This document shows, piece by piece, positions 24,905 to 33,995 of a stretch of 64,000 nt of DNA (within the stretch, counting starts at the first letter, position 1; each line of letters opens with the position of its first letter). A model generated the notes under the pieces. It was not told the origin of the DNA and did no database searches. It was given only the letters and a program-made list of their open reading frames with translations. The position numbers and the translations under genes are program-made. The stretch is from Sulfitobacter sp. OXR-159 (GTDB lineage Bacteria; Pseudomonadota; Alphaproteobacteria; Rhodobacterales; Rhodobacteraceae). The stretch lies in NCBI RefSeq assembly GCF_034377145.1, contig NZ_CP139707.1:2740501-2804500 (forward strand), given 5' to 3'.

Positions 24905-25326
24905 AACCGCGTCGCGGCGACGGGCTGGCTGTACTCTCGCGGCTCAAACGCTTTGAGATGGAGAATGTGGCGCTGGAGATGGCCGAGGTGAACCGCGCCC
25001 TGACCCAGATCGAAAACGAACGCCACAGCCTGATGGAGCAGCTTAACGATCGTGGCGACCCCGATGCCGTGGAATCGACGCGCGTGGTCTCGGCCTTCAT
25101 CCGCAACGTCTCGGAAACGATCCACCGGAAAGAGGCCGAAGCCGAGCGGCTGCGCGCCGACAGCGCGGGCATCCACGACAGGCTGAACGGGCTCTTCGCC
25201 GAGGCCAAGCGCATTGACCTGATCCGCAACCGCCGCGCCGAGGCCCGCAAGCAGGCTTTGCAAGAGGCCGAAACGGCTGCCCAGGCCGAAGGATTCCTGT
25301 CGATCTGGCTCGACGATCAGCGCTAG
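24901..25326 (+). CDS. FliJ-like coiled-coil flagellar protein
   Basis: A 141-residue, Arg/Glu-rich protein that is helical almost throughout, with a segment such as EMAEVNRALTQIENERHSLMEQL. Size and coiled-coil character fit FliJ, the export-ATPase stalk and chaperone-escort protein. FliI itself is not in the window. Translation starts at GTG 24901 in an overlap with the preceding gene. Coiled coils are easily confused, so the call relies on the flagellar context. Confidence 0.55.
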   Translation: MKPRRGDGLAVLSRLKRFEMENVALEMAEVNRALTQIENERHSLMEQLNDRGDPDAVESTRVVSAFIRNVSETIHRKEAEAERLRADSAGIHDRLNGLFAEAKRIDLIRNRRAEARKQALQEAETAAQAEGFLSIWLDDQR

Positions 25327-25502
25327 CGGGTCTACCCATTTACGGGAACTATTTCCGAAAATTCCCCTAAATAGCGAATATCGGACAAGAAAAAACCGCA
25401 ATTCAATTCCATCAAAGCCGCATTGTATATGCCGCCCCGGGGAGGGGCGCTGAGGCCGATGAGTTCGTATTTCGGCTTCGGTATAGTTTGAGAGGAATTA
25501 CG

Positions 25503-25841
25503 ATGAAGCGAAGAGGATTTTTCACCGCCGCCGCTATCGGTGCTGCGTCATTCCGTGTCAGCCCGCTCTACGCGCAATCGGCGGGGGTGACCCTTGCCGA
25601 GGTGCAGGCCCTATTCCAGAGCCGCGATCTGGGCGCGCGCCGTATGGTGCAAGACAGCCTCAAACACGAAGGCTACTACACGGGGGCCATCGACGGCGCA
25701 TGGGGGCCGGGGACCGCAGAGGGCTTTCGCGCGCTCATGGCCTCCGACCGCTACCAGCGCCACGCGCCGACATGGACTTTCGCCCATGAGATACAGGTCA
25801 GCGAAACGATGTTTTTCCTGACCTCCGACGCCTATATGTGA
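25503..25841 (+). CDS. Tat-exported peptidoglycan-binding-like protein
   Basis: A 112-residue protein. It begins with a twin-arginine type signal (MKRRGFFTAAAIGAASF) ending near LYAQS. The body is one PG_binding_1-like repeat: RRMVQDSLKHEGYYTGAIDGAWGPGTAEGFRALMAS. Such repeats usually help enzymes hold on to cell wall, yet no catalytic domain is attached. ATG 25503 follows an AGAGGAA ribosome-binding site. Upstream lies a structured leader with a CGCCCC/GGGGCG stem at 25433-25449. It sits at the end of the flagellar cluster, but a flagellar link is unproven. Confidence 0.6.
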   Translation: MKRRGFFTAAAIGAASFRVSPLYAQSAGVTLAEVQALFQSRDLGARRMVQDSLKHEGYYTGAIDGAWGPGTAEGFRALMASDRYQRHAPTWTFAHEIQVSETMFFLTSDAYM

Positions 25842-25847
25842 CCCCTG

Positions 25848-25869
25848 CCGGGGCCCTTTGGGGCCTCGG
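25848..25869. terminator. Bidirectional hairpin between convergent genes
   Basis: Stem CCGGGGCCC/GGGCCTCGG, nine pairs including one G-U, with loop TTTG. It lies between two converging stop codons and can serve both strands. Confidence 0.55.
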
Positions 25870-25871
25870 AC

Positions 25872-26789
25872 TTAGCTGGCTTCCGCGACCGCCAGTTCAG
25901 CCATGCGCAGCGCTGCCTCTCGGGTTGCCGCCACGGCGATGAAGCGCGCGTTGTGGCAGAATTTTGCCCCCGGCACGCCGCTTGCAGCCTCCAATTCGGC
26001 ATCCGTTAGCCCGGCCCAAGCCTCGGGCAGATCGGCGCGGGCCTCGAAGCTATCGCCGCTTTTGCGGATCGTGGTCAGGGCCCAATCGTCCCCGCGCGGG
26101 TGCACGACGAAAAGCAGATGATCCGCTCCGGCCTTTTCCACCGCCGAGCGGAAGGGCATGCCCGTCGGCAGTTCCAACACGCGCCCGCTGCCTGCCGCCT
26201 CAATGGCCTGCATCACCATCAACTCGGCCCGGCGTTTGGCGGCTTTGCCTTTGATCGCGGCTTCGACAAAGGCGCGGGCAACTGGCAAAGCGGCCATGAA
26301 AGCCCGGTCGTCGGCATCCTCGCCCCGTTCATCGAAAACGGGTTTCAGTGTCTCCAACAACACTGGCAGGGTCATGCCCGCCAGCGGCCCCGCCACCGAG
26401 GGTTCAAGCGCGCCATTGTCGATGAGGTCAACCGGCAGCACGAAACCTTGGTCGAAGCTGCGGTGAATATCCTCCACATCCGCCTCGGGCAGGTCAAAGC
26501 TGCGCAGATAGTCGCGGCCATAGTGCTGCCAAATCAGCCCGAAAGAGCTGAAAGGCTGGCCATCTTCGCGCAGCGGGCCGGGGCGCTGGTGGTGGTCAAA
26601 GATCAACGCCTCGGCGTCATAATCGCGGCCTACGTCATAGATGATCCGCCCCGCGCCCGGCGTGATCCACTGGGCGTCACGGCTGCGCAGCAGCGTCGCT
26701 TCCGGGTAGAGCCGCGTCAGAATGACGGAGGACAAAAGCTCATCCGCGTGAAAGCCGCCCGAATGGGTGACGAGATGGGTGATGGTCAT
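25872..26789 (-). CDS. MYG1/UPF0160-family metal-dependent hydrolase
   Basis: A 305-residue protein of the MYG1 family, DHH-like phosphoesterases; eukaryotic MYG1 is a 3'-5' RNA exonuclease. Key residues are the N-terminal THSGGFHADE (residues 8-17), IIYDVGRDYD (49-58) and the metal-binding DHH at residues 65-67. The end (GAKFCHNARFIAVAATREAALRMAELA) is typical. It is a single gene facing a terminator hairpin. The bacterial role is not established. Confidence 0.85.
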   Translation of the reverse strand: MTITHLVTHSGGFHADELLSSVILTRLYPEATLLRSRDAQWITPGAGRIIYDVGRDYDAEALIFDHHQRPGPLREDGQPFSSFGLIWQHYGRDYLRSFDLPEADVEDIHRSFDQGFVLPVDLIDNGALEPSVAGPLAGMTLPVLLETLKPVFDERGEDADDRAFMAALPVARAFVEAAIKGKAAKRRAELMVMQAIEAAGSGRVLELPTGMPFRSAVEKAGADHLLFVVHPRGDDWALTTIRKSGDSFEARADLPEAWAGLTDAELEAASGVPGAKFCHNARFIAVAATREAALRMAELAVAEAS

Positions 26790-26882
26790 GGGGCTGGCTC
26801 CGCTCGGGCTGGGGAAATCGGTCTTTCGTGGTGGCTCGCGCCCCCATACTGCGCGGCGCGGGCCAAGTGCAAGCCGCCCGCC

Positions 26883-27983
26883 TTAGCGCGACAGCGCGAC
26901 CAGCGTGGCCGAGACGGGATCAAGGATGAAGGCACCGACCTGTGCCCGGGCCTCCGCCAGCCTATCGCCCCCTTCCGGCATCAACTGCACGAGAGACGCA
27001 AAGCGGTTGTGATGGGTACCATCCACCGCGCCAATGGCCGAGATATCGACCAGCAAAACACCATAGCGCTTGGCCAGCGCCTGCACCGCAGGCGTGCTGG
27101 CGTTGGTCCGCCCGATCCGAGGCCGCGCCCCGGCAAGACCCGCCGAGATGCGCAGCGCCCGATCATCCGGCGCGACGAGGATGGCCATGGGTGGATCAAG
27201 TGGCCCGATCACCTCAATCTGTTTGCGAAAGACATCCACGTCGATGTCGGGGGCCGCAAGCACGACATCGCTCAGCCGTGCGATCACCTCATCTTGCCCC
27301 GACAGGCGCAATTGCCGCAGCGCCTCGGCCACCAGCCAGCCGCCCATGCTGTGACCGAAAAGCGTGATCTCCCCCACATCGGGATCAGCGGCGAGGGTGC
27401 CGAGCATGGCGACCAGTTCATCGCGCGAATAGGCCGCTGCGTCTTTGTCGGCGACATAGCCCACCACTGTTCCGGCAGAGGGCCAAGCAAACAGGATCGG
27501 CTGTTCGGGCAGATGCCCGTCTGCCGCCACCTGCGCCAAACGGAACAGCGATTCGGGAAAGGTCTGGTTGTAGCCATGGACAAAGACCATCACATCCTGC
27601 CGCGCCCGCCCTGATCGGCGGATATCTAGCCCGCGCAGGGGATCACGCGCCGTCACCGCAAAGCTGCGGCTCGGGTCGGGGTCTTCGTCAGGCCATTCGA
27701 TCTTGCTGGCCTCATGATTTGGCGGGATGGCGATGGTAAACCGCTCATAATTGAGCCCACGGGCCCGGGCATCGCTATAATGCCCCGACTGCGCGTCGCG
27801 GCCCCGGGTAGAGGCCACGGTGATCGCCAAAGACCGCGCGGAGCCGTCTGCCGGCACGACGGTCAAAATCTCTCCGCCCGGGCGCGGCGCGCAGGCTGAC
27901 AGCAGGACGACCAAAACCGCGCAGAGCGACTGCACCCCCCTGCCCCCGATGCTATGTCTTTGCATGTCGCGCCCCAACCCCAT
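26883..27983 (-). CDS. Alpha/beta hydrolase lipoprotein (DUF900 type)
   Basis: A 366-residue predicted lipoprotein with signal SLCAVLVVLLSAC, the last residue being the acylated cysteine. The body is an alpha/beta hydrolase of the DUF900 type: VMVFVHGYNQTFPESLFRLAQVA marks the oxyanion region and LFGHSMGGWLVAEALRQL holds the nucleophilic serine. Asp and His candidates follow. The ATG at 27983 is chosen for its GGGGGAAC ribosome-binding site; a start at 27965 is also possible. The substrate is unknown. Confidence 0.75.
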   Translation of the reverse strand: MGLGRDMQRHSIGGRGVQSLCAVLVVLLSACAPRPGGEILTVVPADGSARSLAITVASTRGRDAQSGHYSDARARGLNYERFTIAIPPNHEASKIEWPDEDPDPSRSFAVTARDPLRGLDIRRSGRARQDVMVFVHGYNQTFPESLFRLAQVAADGHLPEQPILFAWPSAGTVVGYVADKDAAAYSRDELVAMLGTLAADPDVGEITLFGHSMGGWLVAEALRQLRLSGQDEVIARLSDVVLAAPDIDVDVFRKQIEVIGPLDPPMAILVAPDDRALRISAGLAGARPRIGRTNASTPAVQALAKRYGVLLVDISAIGAVDGTHHNRFASLVQLMPEGGDRLAEARAQVGAFILDPVSATLVALSR

Positions 27984-28062
27984 CGTTCCCCCATCGTTCG
28001 GCGCAGTTCTAGCCTGATCACCCAAGGAATTCATAGATCAAAGGCCAGACGCCGCCCGTGTG

Positions 28063-28779
28063 CTACGGCTGGCCCGCTTCCCCGCCCGCCTCTGCCGCCA
28101 GCAGCTTGCGGCCCGTGTCGAGCACACCGTCGACGATGTCATTGGCAATCGCCGCGCTCAGCGCTGCGCCATCGCGTGCGGTTAGTGCCGCCAACACCTC
28201 TTTATGTCGGTCAATCTGATAGTATTCCGCCACCTCAGTGATGACCTGCCGCTGAAAGGGGCCGAGTTGCAGCCAGATGCTTTCGATCATCGGCAAGGAC
28301 GCCTGCGCCGGGTTCACCGAATACAGCATCCGGTGAAAGGCTTGGTTCTGCAGCGTCAGTTGGTCCGAGTCCCGTTCCGCCACAAACCGATCCATGCTGC
28401 CGTCAATCTCGGTCAGCCTGTCGATCACGATGTCCGAGATATAGGGCAAGGCGCGCAAGGCGGCGTGGGTCTCGACCGCGATGCGCAGGGCGACCAGTTC
28501 CTCGAACCGGTCAGAGGTCATCAGCGGCACGGTCAGGCGGCGGTTGTCCTTGATCTGGATGGCATGTTCCGAACTCAGCCGCCGCACTGCCTCGCGCACC
28601 GGGGTCGGGCTGAGGCCAAGACGCTCTGCAATGCCGCGCATGGTCAGCGAGGTGCCGGGCGTGATCGCGCCAAGCATGATCGCATTGCGCAGCCGCTCAT
28701 AGACATATTCCTGCGTCGTCCCGCCCGGAATCTCAGGGATCTCGGGGATGTTGAGCGCGTCGTTTTCGGTGTCGGTCAT
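28063..28779 (-). CDS. GntR-family regulator (FCD type)
   Basis: A 238-residue repressor-type protein. The winged-helix domain occupies about residues 18-85 (YVYERLRNAIMLGAITPGTSLTMRGIAERLGLSPTPVREAVRRLSSEHAI). A helical ligand-binding FCD domain follows, with the His/Asp metal-site pattern around QNQAFHRMLY. It diverges from the puuA-like gene and probably controls it in response to a polyamine or related compound. ATG 28779 avoids a basic upstream extension. Confidence 0.88.
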   Translation of the reverse strand: MTDTENDALNIPEIPEIPGGTTQEYVYERLRNAIMLGAITPGTSLTMRGIAERLGLSPTPVREAVRRLSSEHAIQIKDNRRLTVPLMTSDRFEELVALRIAVETHAALRALPYISDIVIDRLTEIDGSMDRFVAERDSDQLTLQNQAFHRMLYSVNPAQASLPMIESIWLQLGPFQRQVITEVAEYYQIDRHKEVLAALTARDGAALSAAIANDIVDGVLDTGRKLLAAEAGGEAGQP

Positions 28780-28844
28780 CGGGCCGCCTTTGGTCTTTCG
28801 CCGCTGACCATACGCTCCGGGGCGATTGACAGACAAGCGAATAG

Positions 28845-28873
28845 TGGTATGACGTTTCCCTAAATGGTATCAC
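28845..28873 (+). promoter_or_regulatory. Paired TGGTATnAC repeats in the GntR/puuA gap
   Basis: TGGTATGAC (28845-28853) and TGGTATCAC (28865-28873) are direct repeats exactly 20 bases apart, two DNA turns, in the divergent gap. They resemble half-sites used by GntR-type regulators and are a good operator candidate. Confidence 0.45.
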
Positions 28874-28903
28874 ATTTTCAGGTTCGATATCGAAAGGAAC
28901 CCC

Positions 28904-30253
28904 ATGTCTCAGAGCAAAGCCGAAGCCTGGCTGGCGCAACATCCCGAAATCGAATCCATCTTTGCCTGTGTCTGCGACCTTAACGGCACCATGCGCGGCA
29001 AGCGGGTGCCAGCCGATCAAGTCTCCAAGGTTGTCGAAGGCGGGCTGCGCATGCCCCTGTCCATCGTTGGCATGGATATTTGGGGCGAAGATGTCGAAAA
29101 CAGCGAACTGGTGTTTGAGACCGGGGATTCCGATGGCCTTTGTGATTTCACGGGCCGCCCCTTGATGCCCATCACATGGACCTCGCGCCCGACCGCGCTT
29201 GCGATGCTCTGGATGCGTCAGGAAAACGGCGCCCCCTTCCCCGGCGATCCGCGCCGCGCGCTGGCCGAAGTGGCGGCCAAGTTCAAGGCACGTGGTCTCA
29301 CCCCCGTGGTTGCGACCGAGTTGGAGTTCTACCTCGTTGATCCGTCCGAGGATCACCCGCAGGCGCCCTGCTCTCCGGTGACCGGCAAGCGGCTGGATTC
29401 CGACGGCGCACTGTCGCTGGACGAGTTGCAGCATTTCGATGAGTTCCTGAACGAGGTCTATGACGCCTGCGAATTGCAGGGCATCCCGGCGGATGCGGCG
29501 ATCTCGGAAAACGGGGCGGGGCAGTTCGAGATCAACATGCGCCATGTGGACGATCCGCTGCGCGCGGCAGATGACGCGGTGCTGTTCAAACGGCTGGTGC
29601 GCGGCATCGCCCGCAAACACGGCTTTGCCGCAACCTTCATGGCCAAACCTTATGGCGATCTGGCAGGTAGCGGTTTTCACGTGCATTTCTCGCTGGTCGA
29701 TGAGAACGGCGTTAACGTCTTTGACAATGGCGGGGATGAGGGCACATCCCTGATGCTCAACGCCGTGGCCGGTCTGCTGGCAACGATGCAGCAAAACACG
29801 CTGACCTTCGCGCCGCATGAAAACTCCTATCGCCGCTTGCTGCCGGGCGCCCATGCGCCGACCAATGTCGCCTGGGGCTATGAGAACCGCACCGCCGCGA
29901 TCCGCATCCCCGGCGGAGACGCCAAGGCCCGGCGCATCGAGCACCGTGTGGCCGGTGCCGATGCCAACCCCTATCTGGTGCTGACCAGCATCTTGGGCGG
30001 CGCGCTTTTGGGGATCGAGCAAGACATGCAGCCCGTCGCCCCGATCACTGGCGACGCCTATACGATGAAGCTCGACAACCTGCCGCTCGACTGGGCCACG
30101 GCGATTGATGCCTTCCGCAAAGGGCCGGATGTGCCAGGCATCTTTTCCTCGCGGTTGCAGACCATGATGGTCGAATGCAAAACCCAAGAGTTGCGCAAAT
30201 TCGCGCGGCAAGTGACCCATTTCGAATATGATACCTATCTGGAGATCGTCTGA
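28904..30253 (+). CDS. puuA: Glutamine synthetase family, gamma-glutamylpolyamine synthetase type
   Basis: A 449-residue member of the glutamine synthetase family. Catalytic-domain marks include ATELEFYL (about 137-143), ENGAGQFEIN (about 203-212), the ATP/metal segment AGSGFHVHFSL and RRLLPGAHAPTNVAWGYENRTAAIRIP. Its partner downstream is a PuuB-like amine oxidase starting one base into its stop codon. This points to ligation of glutamate to putrescine or another amine rather than ammonia assimilation. The exact amine cannot be read from sequence. Confidence 0.8.
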   Translation: MSQSKAEAWLAQHPEIESIFACVCDLNGTMRGKRVPADQVSKVVEGGLRMPLSIVGMDIWGEDVENSELVFETGDSDGLCDFTGRPLMPITWTSRPTALAMLWMRQENGAPFPGDPRRALAEVAAKFKARGLTPVVATELEFYLVDPSEDHPQAPCSPVTGKRLDSDGALSLDELQHFDEFLNEVYDACELQGIPADAAISENGAGQFEINMRHVDDPLRAADDAVLFKRLVRGIARKHGFAATFMAKPYGDLAGSGFHVHFSLVDENGVNVFDNGGDEGTSLMLNAVAGLLATMQQNTLTFAPHENSYRRLLPGAHAPTNVAWGYENRTAAIRIPGGDAKARRIEHRVAGADANPYLVLTSILGGALLGIEQDMQPVAPITGDAYTMKLDNLPLDWATAIDAFRKGPDVPGIFSSRLQTMMVECKTQELRKFARQVTHFEYDTYLEIV

Positions 30254-31557
30254 TGTCTCGTCCCCCCTACGCCGGTGACGGCAGCCATACGTCAAGCTAC
30301 TACGCGGCCTCGGCCAATCCCTCACCTGAGCGCCCAAAATTGCAGGGAGATCACGAGATCGACGTTTGCATCGTCGGCGCGGGTTATAGCGGCCTGTCGA
30401 CGGGTCTGCATCTGGCCGAAAAGGGCTATAAGGTCGCCATCATCGAAGGCGCGCGCGTGGGCTGGGGGGCCTCGGGCCGCAATGGCGGGCAGATCGTCAA
30501 CGGGCTCAACGCCAGCCTGCAAACGATCAAGCGCCGCTATGGTCAGGACACGGCGACTTTCGTAGCCGGGTTGGTGCAAGAAGGTGGCGAGATCATCCGC
30601 GAGCGGGTCCGCACCTATGACATCAAATGCGACCTCAAGGAAAAGAACATCTTCACCGGCCTCACGCCTGCGCATATGCGCGAGTTGGAAGAGCGGCAGA
30701 AGCTCTGGCAGAGCTACGGCATCAACAATCAAGAGATGCTGGACAAGGACCAGTTGCGCGCCCACATCAATTCCGACCTCTATGAAGGCGGGCTGATCGA
30801 CCATTCGGGCGGCCATATGCACCCGCTCAACCTCGCCCTCGGTGAGGCGGCGGCGTTTGAGAAAAACGGCGGCACGATCTATGAGATGTCCCCCGTGACG
30901 GATGTCGATCACGACGCCCCACGCCCCGTGGTCAGAACCGCCAAGGGCACGATGACCTGCAAGACGCTGGTGCTCTGCGGCAATGCCTACCTTGGCCATG
31001 TGGTGCCCACGCTGACCCCGCGCGTGATGCCCGTCTCGACCCAAGTCATGGCAACCGAACCGCTGAGCGAGGCACAAGCCCACGCGCTGCTGCCCACCGA
31101 CGCCTGCGTCGAAGACATCCGCTATATCCTCGATTATTACCGTCTGTCGGGCGACAAACGCATGCTTTTCGGGGGTGGCACCGTCTATGGCGGCGCTGAC
31201 CCGCGCGACATCAAGGCCAAGCTCAAACGGAACATGGACAAGGTCTTCCCCCAACTCAAAGACGTGAAGATCGACTATGCCTGGAGCGGCAATTTTGCCC
31301 TGTCCTTCAGCCGTGTTCCGCAGATGGGCCGGATCGGCGACAACACCTATTTCGCGCACGGCTACAGCGGCCATGGTGTCACCGGCTCGCATACCTTCGG
31401 GCGCATCCTTTCGGAAGCGATCGACGGCGATCTGACCCGGTTTGACGTCTTCGCCAATGTGCCGTGGTTCCCCTTCCCCGGCGGGCGCATGTTGCGCGTG
31501 CCCTATTCGGTCGTGGGATCGTGGTGGTACGGGCTGCGCGACCGTTTGGGGGTCTGA
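30253..31557 (+). CDS. puuB: FAD-dependent gamma-glutamylpolyamine oxidase (PuuB-like)
   Basis: A 434-residue DAO-family flavoprotein. The FAD-binding Rossmann motif is IVGAGYSGLS at residues 40-49, followed by GWGASGRNGGQIVNGLN, a hallmark of PuuB-like oxidases. The C-terminal AHGYSGHGVTGSHTFGRILSEAI closes the FAD site. It should oxidise the gamma-glutamylated amine made by the preceding enzyme, releasing hydrogen peroxide. The aldehyde dehydrogenase and hydrolase of a full Puu pathway are not adjacent. Confidence 0.8.
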   Translation: MSRPPYAGDGSHTSSYYAASANPSPERPKLQGDHEIDVCIVGAGYSGLSTGLHLAEKGYKVAIIEGARVGWGASGRNGGQIVNGLNASLQTIKRRYGQDTATFVAGLVQEGGEIIRERVRTYDIKCDLKEKNIFTGLTPAHMRELEERQKLWQSYGINNQEMLDKDQLRAHINSDLYEGGLIDHSGGHMHPLNLALGEAAAFEKNGGTIYEMSPVTDVDHDAPRPVVRTAKGTMTCKTLVLCGNAYLGHVVPTLTPRVMPVSTQVMATEPLSEAQAHALLPTDACVEDIRYILDYYRLSGDKRMLFGGGTVYGGADPRDIKAKLKRNMDKVFPQLKDVKIDYAWSGNFALSFSRVPQMGRIGDNTYFAHGYSGHGVTGSHTFGRILSEAIDGDLTRFDVFANVPWFPFPGGRMLRVPYSVVGSWWYGLRDRLGV

Positions 31558-31629
31558 AACCTTTTGACAGGGCTGGGGGTTTCTTCACAATGACCGGGCG
31601 CATCGCCCGCCGTGACAGGAAGGACCCCC

Positions 31630-32325
31630 ATGCCCGATCAAAAGCCCGTCTCTACAATCGTCTTCGACGTGAACGAGACCCTGCTCGACATCACCACTCT
31701 GGAGCCACTGTTCGCGCGCCTCTTCGGCGACGCCTCGGTCCTGCGCGAATGGTTTGCCGAGTTGATCCTCTATTCCCAGACCATGACCCTCTCGGGACGC
31801 TATGCCCCCTTCGGTGCGCTGGCGGGGGGTGTCTTGCAGATGGTCGGCGCAAACAAGGGCGTGACGATCAGTGATGAGGACGTGGCCGAGTTAAAATCTC
31901 TCATCGGCTCCATGCCCGCCCATCCGGATGTCGCCCCCGCCCTGCGCAAGCTGCGCGAAGCAGGTTTCCGGCTGGTCACGCTGACCAATTCGCCCCCCTC
32001 TCCCGCGCCGACACCTTTGGAGAAAGCCGGCATCGCTGACTTCTTCGACCGCAGCTTTAGCGTTGATGAGGTGGCAAAGTTCAAACCCCATCCGGCGACC
32101 TACCAGATGGTGGCCGATGCGTTGGACCTACAGACCGATGACCTTTGCATGGTGGCCTGCCATCTGTGGGACACCATCGGCGCGCAGGCGGCGGGCTGTA
32201 AGGGGGCGTTCCTGACCCGCCCCAACAACAACCTGATCGAGGCCGAAAACGTGCCGCAGCCGCACTACCTCTCGGACGATCTGGTAGACTTGGCCCAGCA
32301 GATCATCTCCGCGAACGGGGGCTGA
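31630..32325 (+). CDS. HAD-superfamily hydrolase, L-2-haloacid dehalogenase-like
   Basis: A 231-residue HAD protein. The nucleophile motif is FDVNETLLD with Asp13. Motif II is LVTLTNSPP, motif III includes KFKPHPATYQ, and motif IV is reduced to VACHLWDTIGAQAAGCKGAF, the form found in type II haloacid dehalogenases. ATG 31630 follows an AGGAAGGA ribosome-binding site. It lies 72 bases after puuB and may share its transcript. The real substrate could be a phosphate ester. Confidence 0.78.
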   Translation: MPDQKPVSTIVFDVNETLLDITTLEPLFARLFGDASVLREWFAELILYSQTMTLSGRYAPFGALAGGVLQMVGANKGVTISDEDVAELKSLIGSMPAHPDVAPALRKLREAGFRLVTLTNSPPSPAPTPLEKAGIADFFDRSFSVDEVAKFKPHPATYQMVADALDLQTDDLCMVACHLWDTIGAQAAGCKGAFLTRPNNNLIEAENVPQPHYLSDDLVDLAQQIISANGG

Positions 32326-32328
32326 GCC

Positions 32329-33063
32329 TCAGCCGCCCATGCGCCGCGCCAGCCGCGTTTCAAGCTGCACCATGGCGTCATAGATCTGCACCGCAAACAG
32401 CCCCACCGCCAGCCCGCCCTGCACCACGAAGGCGGTGTTATTGGTCAAAAGCCCCGCGATGATCACCTCACCCAAGGTCCGCGCCGCCACGGTCGAGCCG
32501 ATGGTCGCCGTGCCAAGTGCGATGACCACCGACAGCCGGATGCCCGTCAGCGTCACCGGCAGGGCAAGCGGCAGTTCCACCCTCCACAGCCGTTGCCAAC
32601 GGCTCAGCCCGATGCCGCGCGCGGCCTCCATCGTTGCGGGCGGCAGATTGGTCAGCCCCGTCACCGCGTTCTCAAAAATCGGCAGAAGCCCATAAAGAAA
32701 GAGCGCCACCAGCGTTGGCCCGGCGCCAAAGCCCAAGGCGGGCACGGCCAGCGCCAGAACCGCGACGGGCGGAAAGGTCTGCCCCATGTTGGTGATGGTG
32801 CGTGACAGCGGGCGGAACGCCGCGCCCGCAGGCCGGGTCACAAGGATCGCCAGCGTCACTGCCACCACCGTCGCCGCAGCCGAGGCCATCGCGACCAGCG
32901 CCAGATGGCTCAGCGAGAGCGACAAAAGAGAGGCGCGCGTGTAGATCACCGGACCATTGGCCGGGGCCAAAGGCGCAAGCAGCGGCGTGAACCACTCAGG
33001 CCGCAGGACCAAGGCCAGCAATACCGCCACCAGAAGCGGCCGCAGGAACCAGCTGATCCTCAT
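32329..33063 (-). CDS. yehW: Osmolyte ABC importer permease, YehW type
   Basis: A 244-residue membrane permease of the binding-protein-dependent type, with about six helices. The coupling-helix segment is PPATMEAARGIGLSRWQRLWRVELPLALPVTLTGIRLSVVIALGTA. Length and position as last gene match E. coli YehW in the yehZYXW operon. The start at 33063 overlaps the ATPase stop by four bases. The substrate is probably glycine betaine or a related compatible solute. Confidence 0.82.
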   Translation of the reverse strand: MRISWFLRPLLVAVLLALVLRPEWFTPLLAPLAPANGPVIYTRASLLSLSLSHLALVAMASAAATVVAVTLAILVTRPAGAAFRPLSRTITNMGQTFPPVAVLALAVPALGFGAGPTLVALFLYGLLPIFENAVTGLTNLPPATMEAARGIGLSRWQRLWRVELPLALPVTLTGIRLSVVIALGTATIGSTVAARTLGEVIIAGLLTNNTAFVVQGGLAVGLFAVQIYDAMVQLETRLARRMGG

Positions 33064-33995
33064 GCGTGCTGCCCGGCCCGGGCGCGGATTGCGTCGAGGG
33101 TCACCCGACCCATCGGCACCCCGTCTTTCGCCACCGGCACCGCTGGGCGCCCCGTCCATAGGCAGGCCGAGAGCGCGTCGCGTAGGCTGGCGTCGGCGGA
33201 CAGCACTTCGCCTTCGGCGCTGCCCTCTTCCACCAACTCGGCGGCGGGGATCAGCGAGAGAAGCCGCAGGGGCCGCTCCACATCGCCGACCATATCCGCC
33301 ACGAAATCGGTCGCGGGTTTCGCGATGATTTCAGCCGGTGTGCCGTGCTGCACCAGATGCCCCCCGTCCATCACCGCCACCCGATCACCCAGCCGGATCG
33401 CCTCTTCCATGTCGTGGGTCACCAGCATGATGGTCGAGCCAAGCCGCTGCTGGATGTGCCGCAGGTCTTCTTGCGCGCGGGTGCGGATGATCGGGTCCAA
33501 CGCGCCAAAGGGTTCGTCCATCAACAGCAGATCAGGCCGCGAGGCCAAGGCCCGCGCCACGCCGACACGCTGTTGCTGCCCTCCCGACAATTCCGCCGGA
33601 TAGCGGTCGCGGAATTGCGCAGGGTCCATCGAGAATAGCGCGAGCAGTTCATCCACCCGCGCCGCGATCTTGTCGCGCGGCCAGCCTAGCAGTTGCGGCA
33701 CCGCGCCGATATTGCGCCCCACGGTGTGATGCGGAAACAGCCCGTGCCCTTGGATGGCATAGCCAATCCGCCGCCGCAGGATATGTGGCTTGACCGAAAG
33801 GGTGGAGTCGCCGTTGATCCGCACCTCCCCCGAGGTCGGCTCCTCTAGCCGGTTGATCATCCGCAAAAGCGTCGTTTTCCCTGACCCAGAGGTGCCGACG
33901 ATCACCGTGATGGTTCCCGTCTCAACCGTCATCGACACGGAATCCACCGCCCGGATATCGCCATAGGTCTTGGTAATGCGGTCGATCTCGATCAT
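33060..33995 (-). CDS. yehX: Osmolyte ABC importer ATPase, YehX type
   Basis: A 311-residue ATPase. Walker A is GTSGSGKTT, the signature is LSGGQQQR and Walker B is LLLMDEPFGALDP. After the nucleotide-binding domain comes a C-terminal region resembling a CBS module (LSADASLRDALSACLWTGRPAVPV), as in osmoregulatory OpuA/OpuC/ProV-type ATPases. Both ends overlap neighbouring permease genes by four bases. Confidence 0.87.
   Translation of the reverse strand: MIEIDRITKTYGDIRAVDSVSMTVETGTITVIVGTSGSGKTTLLRMINRLEEPTSGEVRINGDSTLSVKPHILRRRIGYAIQGHGLFPHHTVGRNIGAVPQLLGWPRDKIAARVDELLALFSMDPAQFRDRYPAELSGGQQQRVGVARALASRPDLLLMDEPFGALDPIIRTRAQEDLRHIQQRLGSTIMLVTHDMEEAIRLGDRVAVMDGGHLVQHGTPAEIIAKPATDFVADMVGDVERPLRLLSLIPAAELVEEGSAEGEVLSADASLRDALSACLWTGRPAVPVAKDGVPMGRVTLDAIRARAGQHA

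Noticed and set aside
28733..30337. A 534-codon minus-strand frame over the glutamine-synthetase-like gene
   Set aside because: The plus-strand frame encodes clear catalytic motifs; the mirror frame has none.
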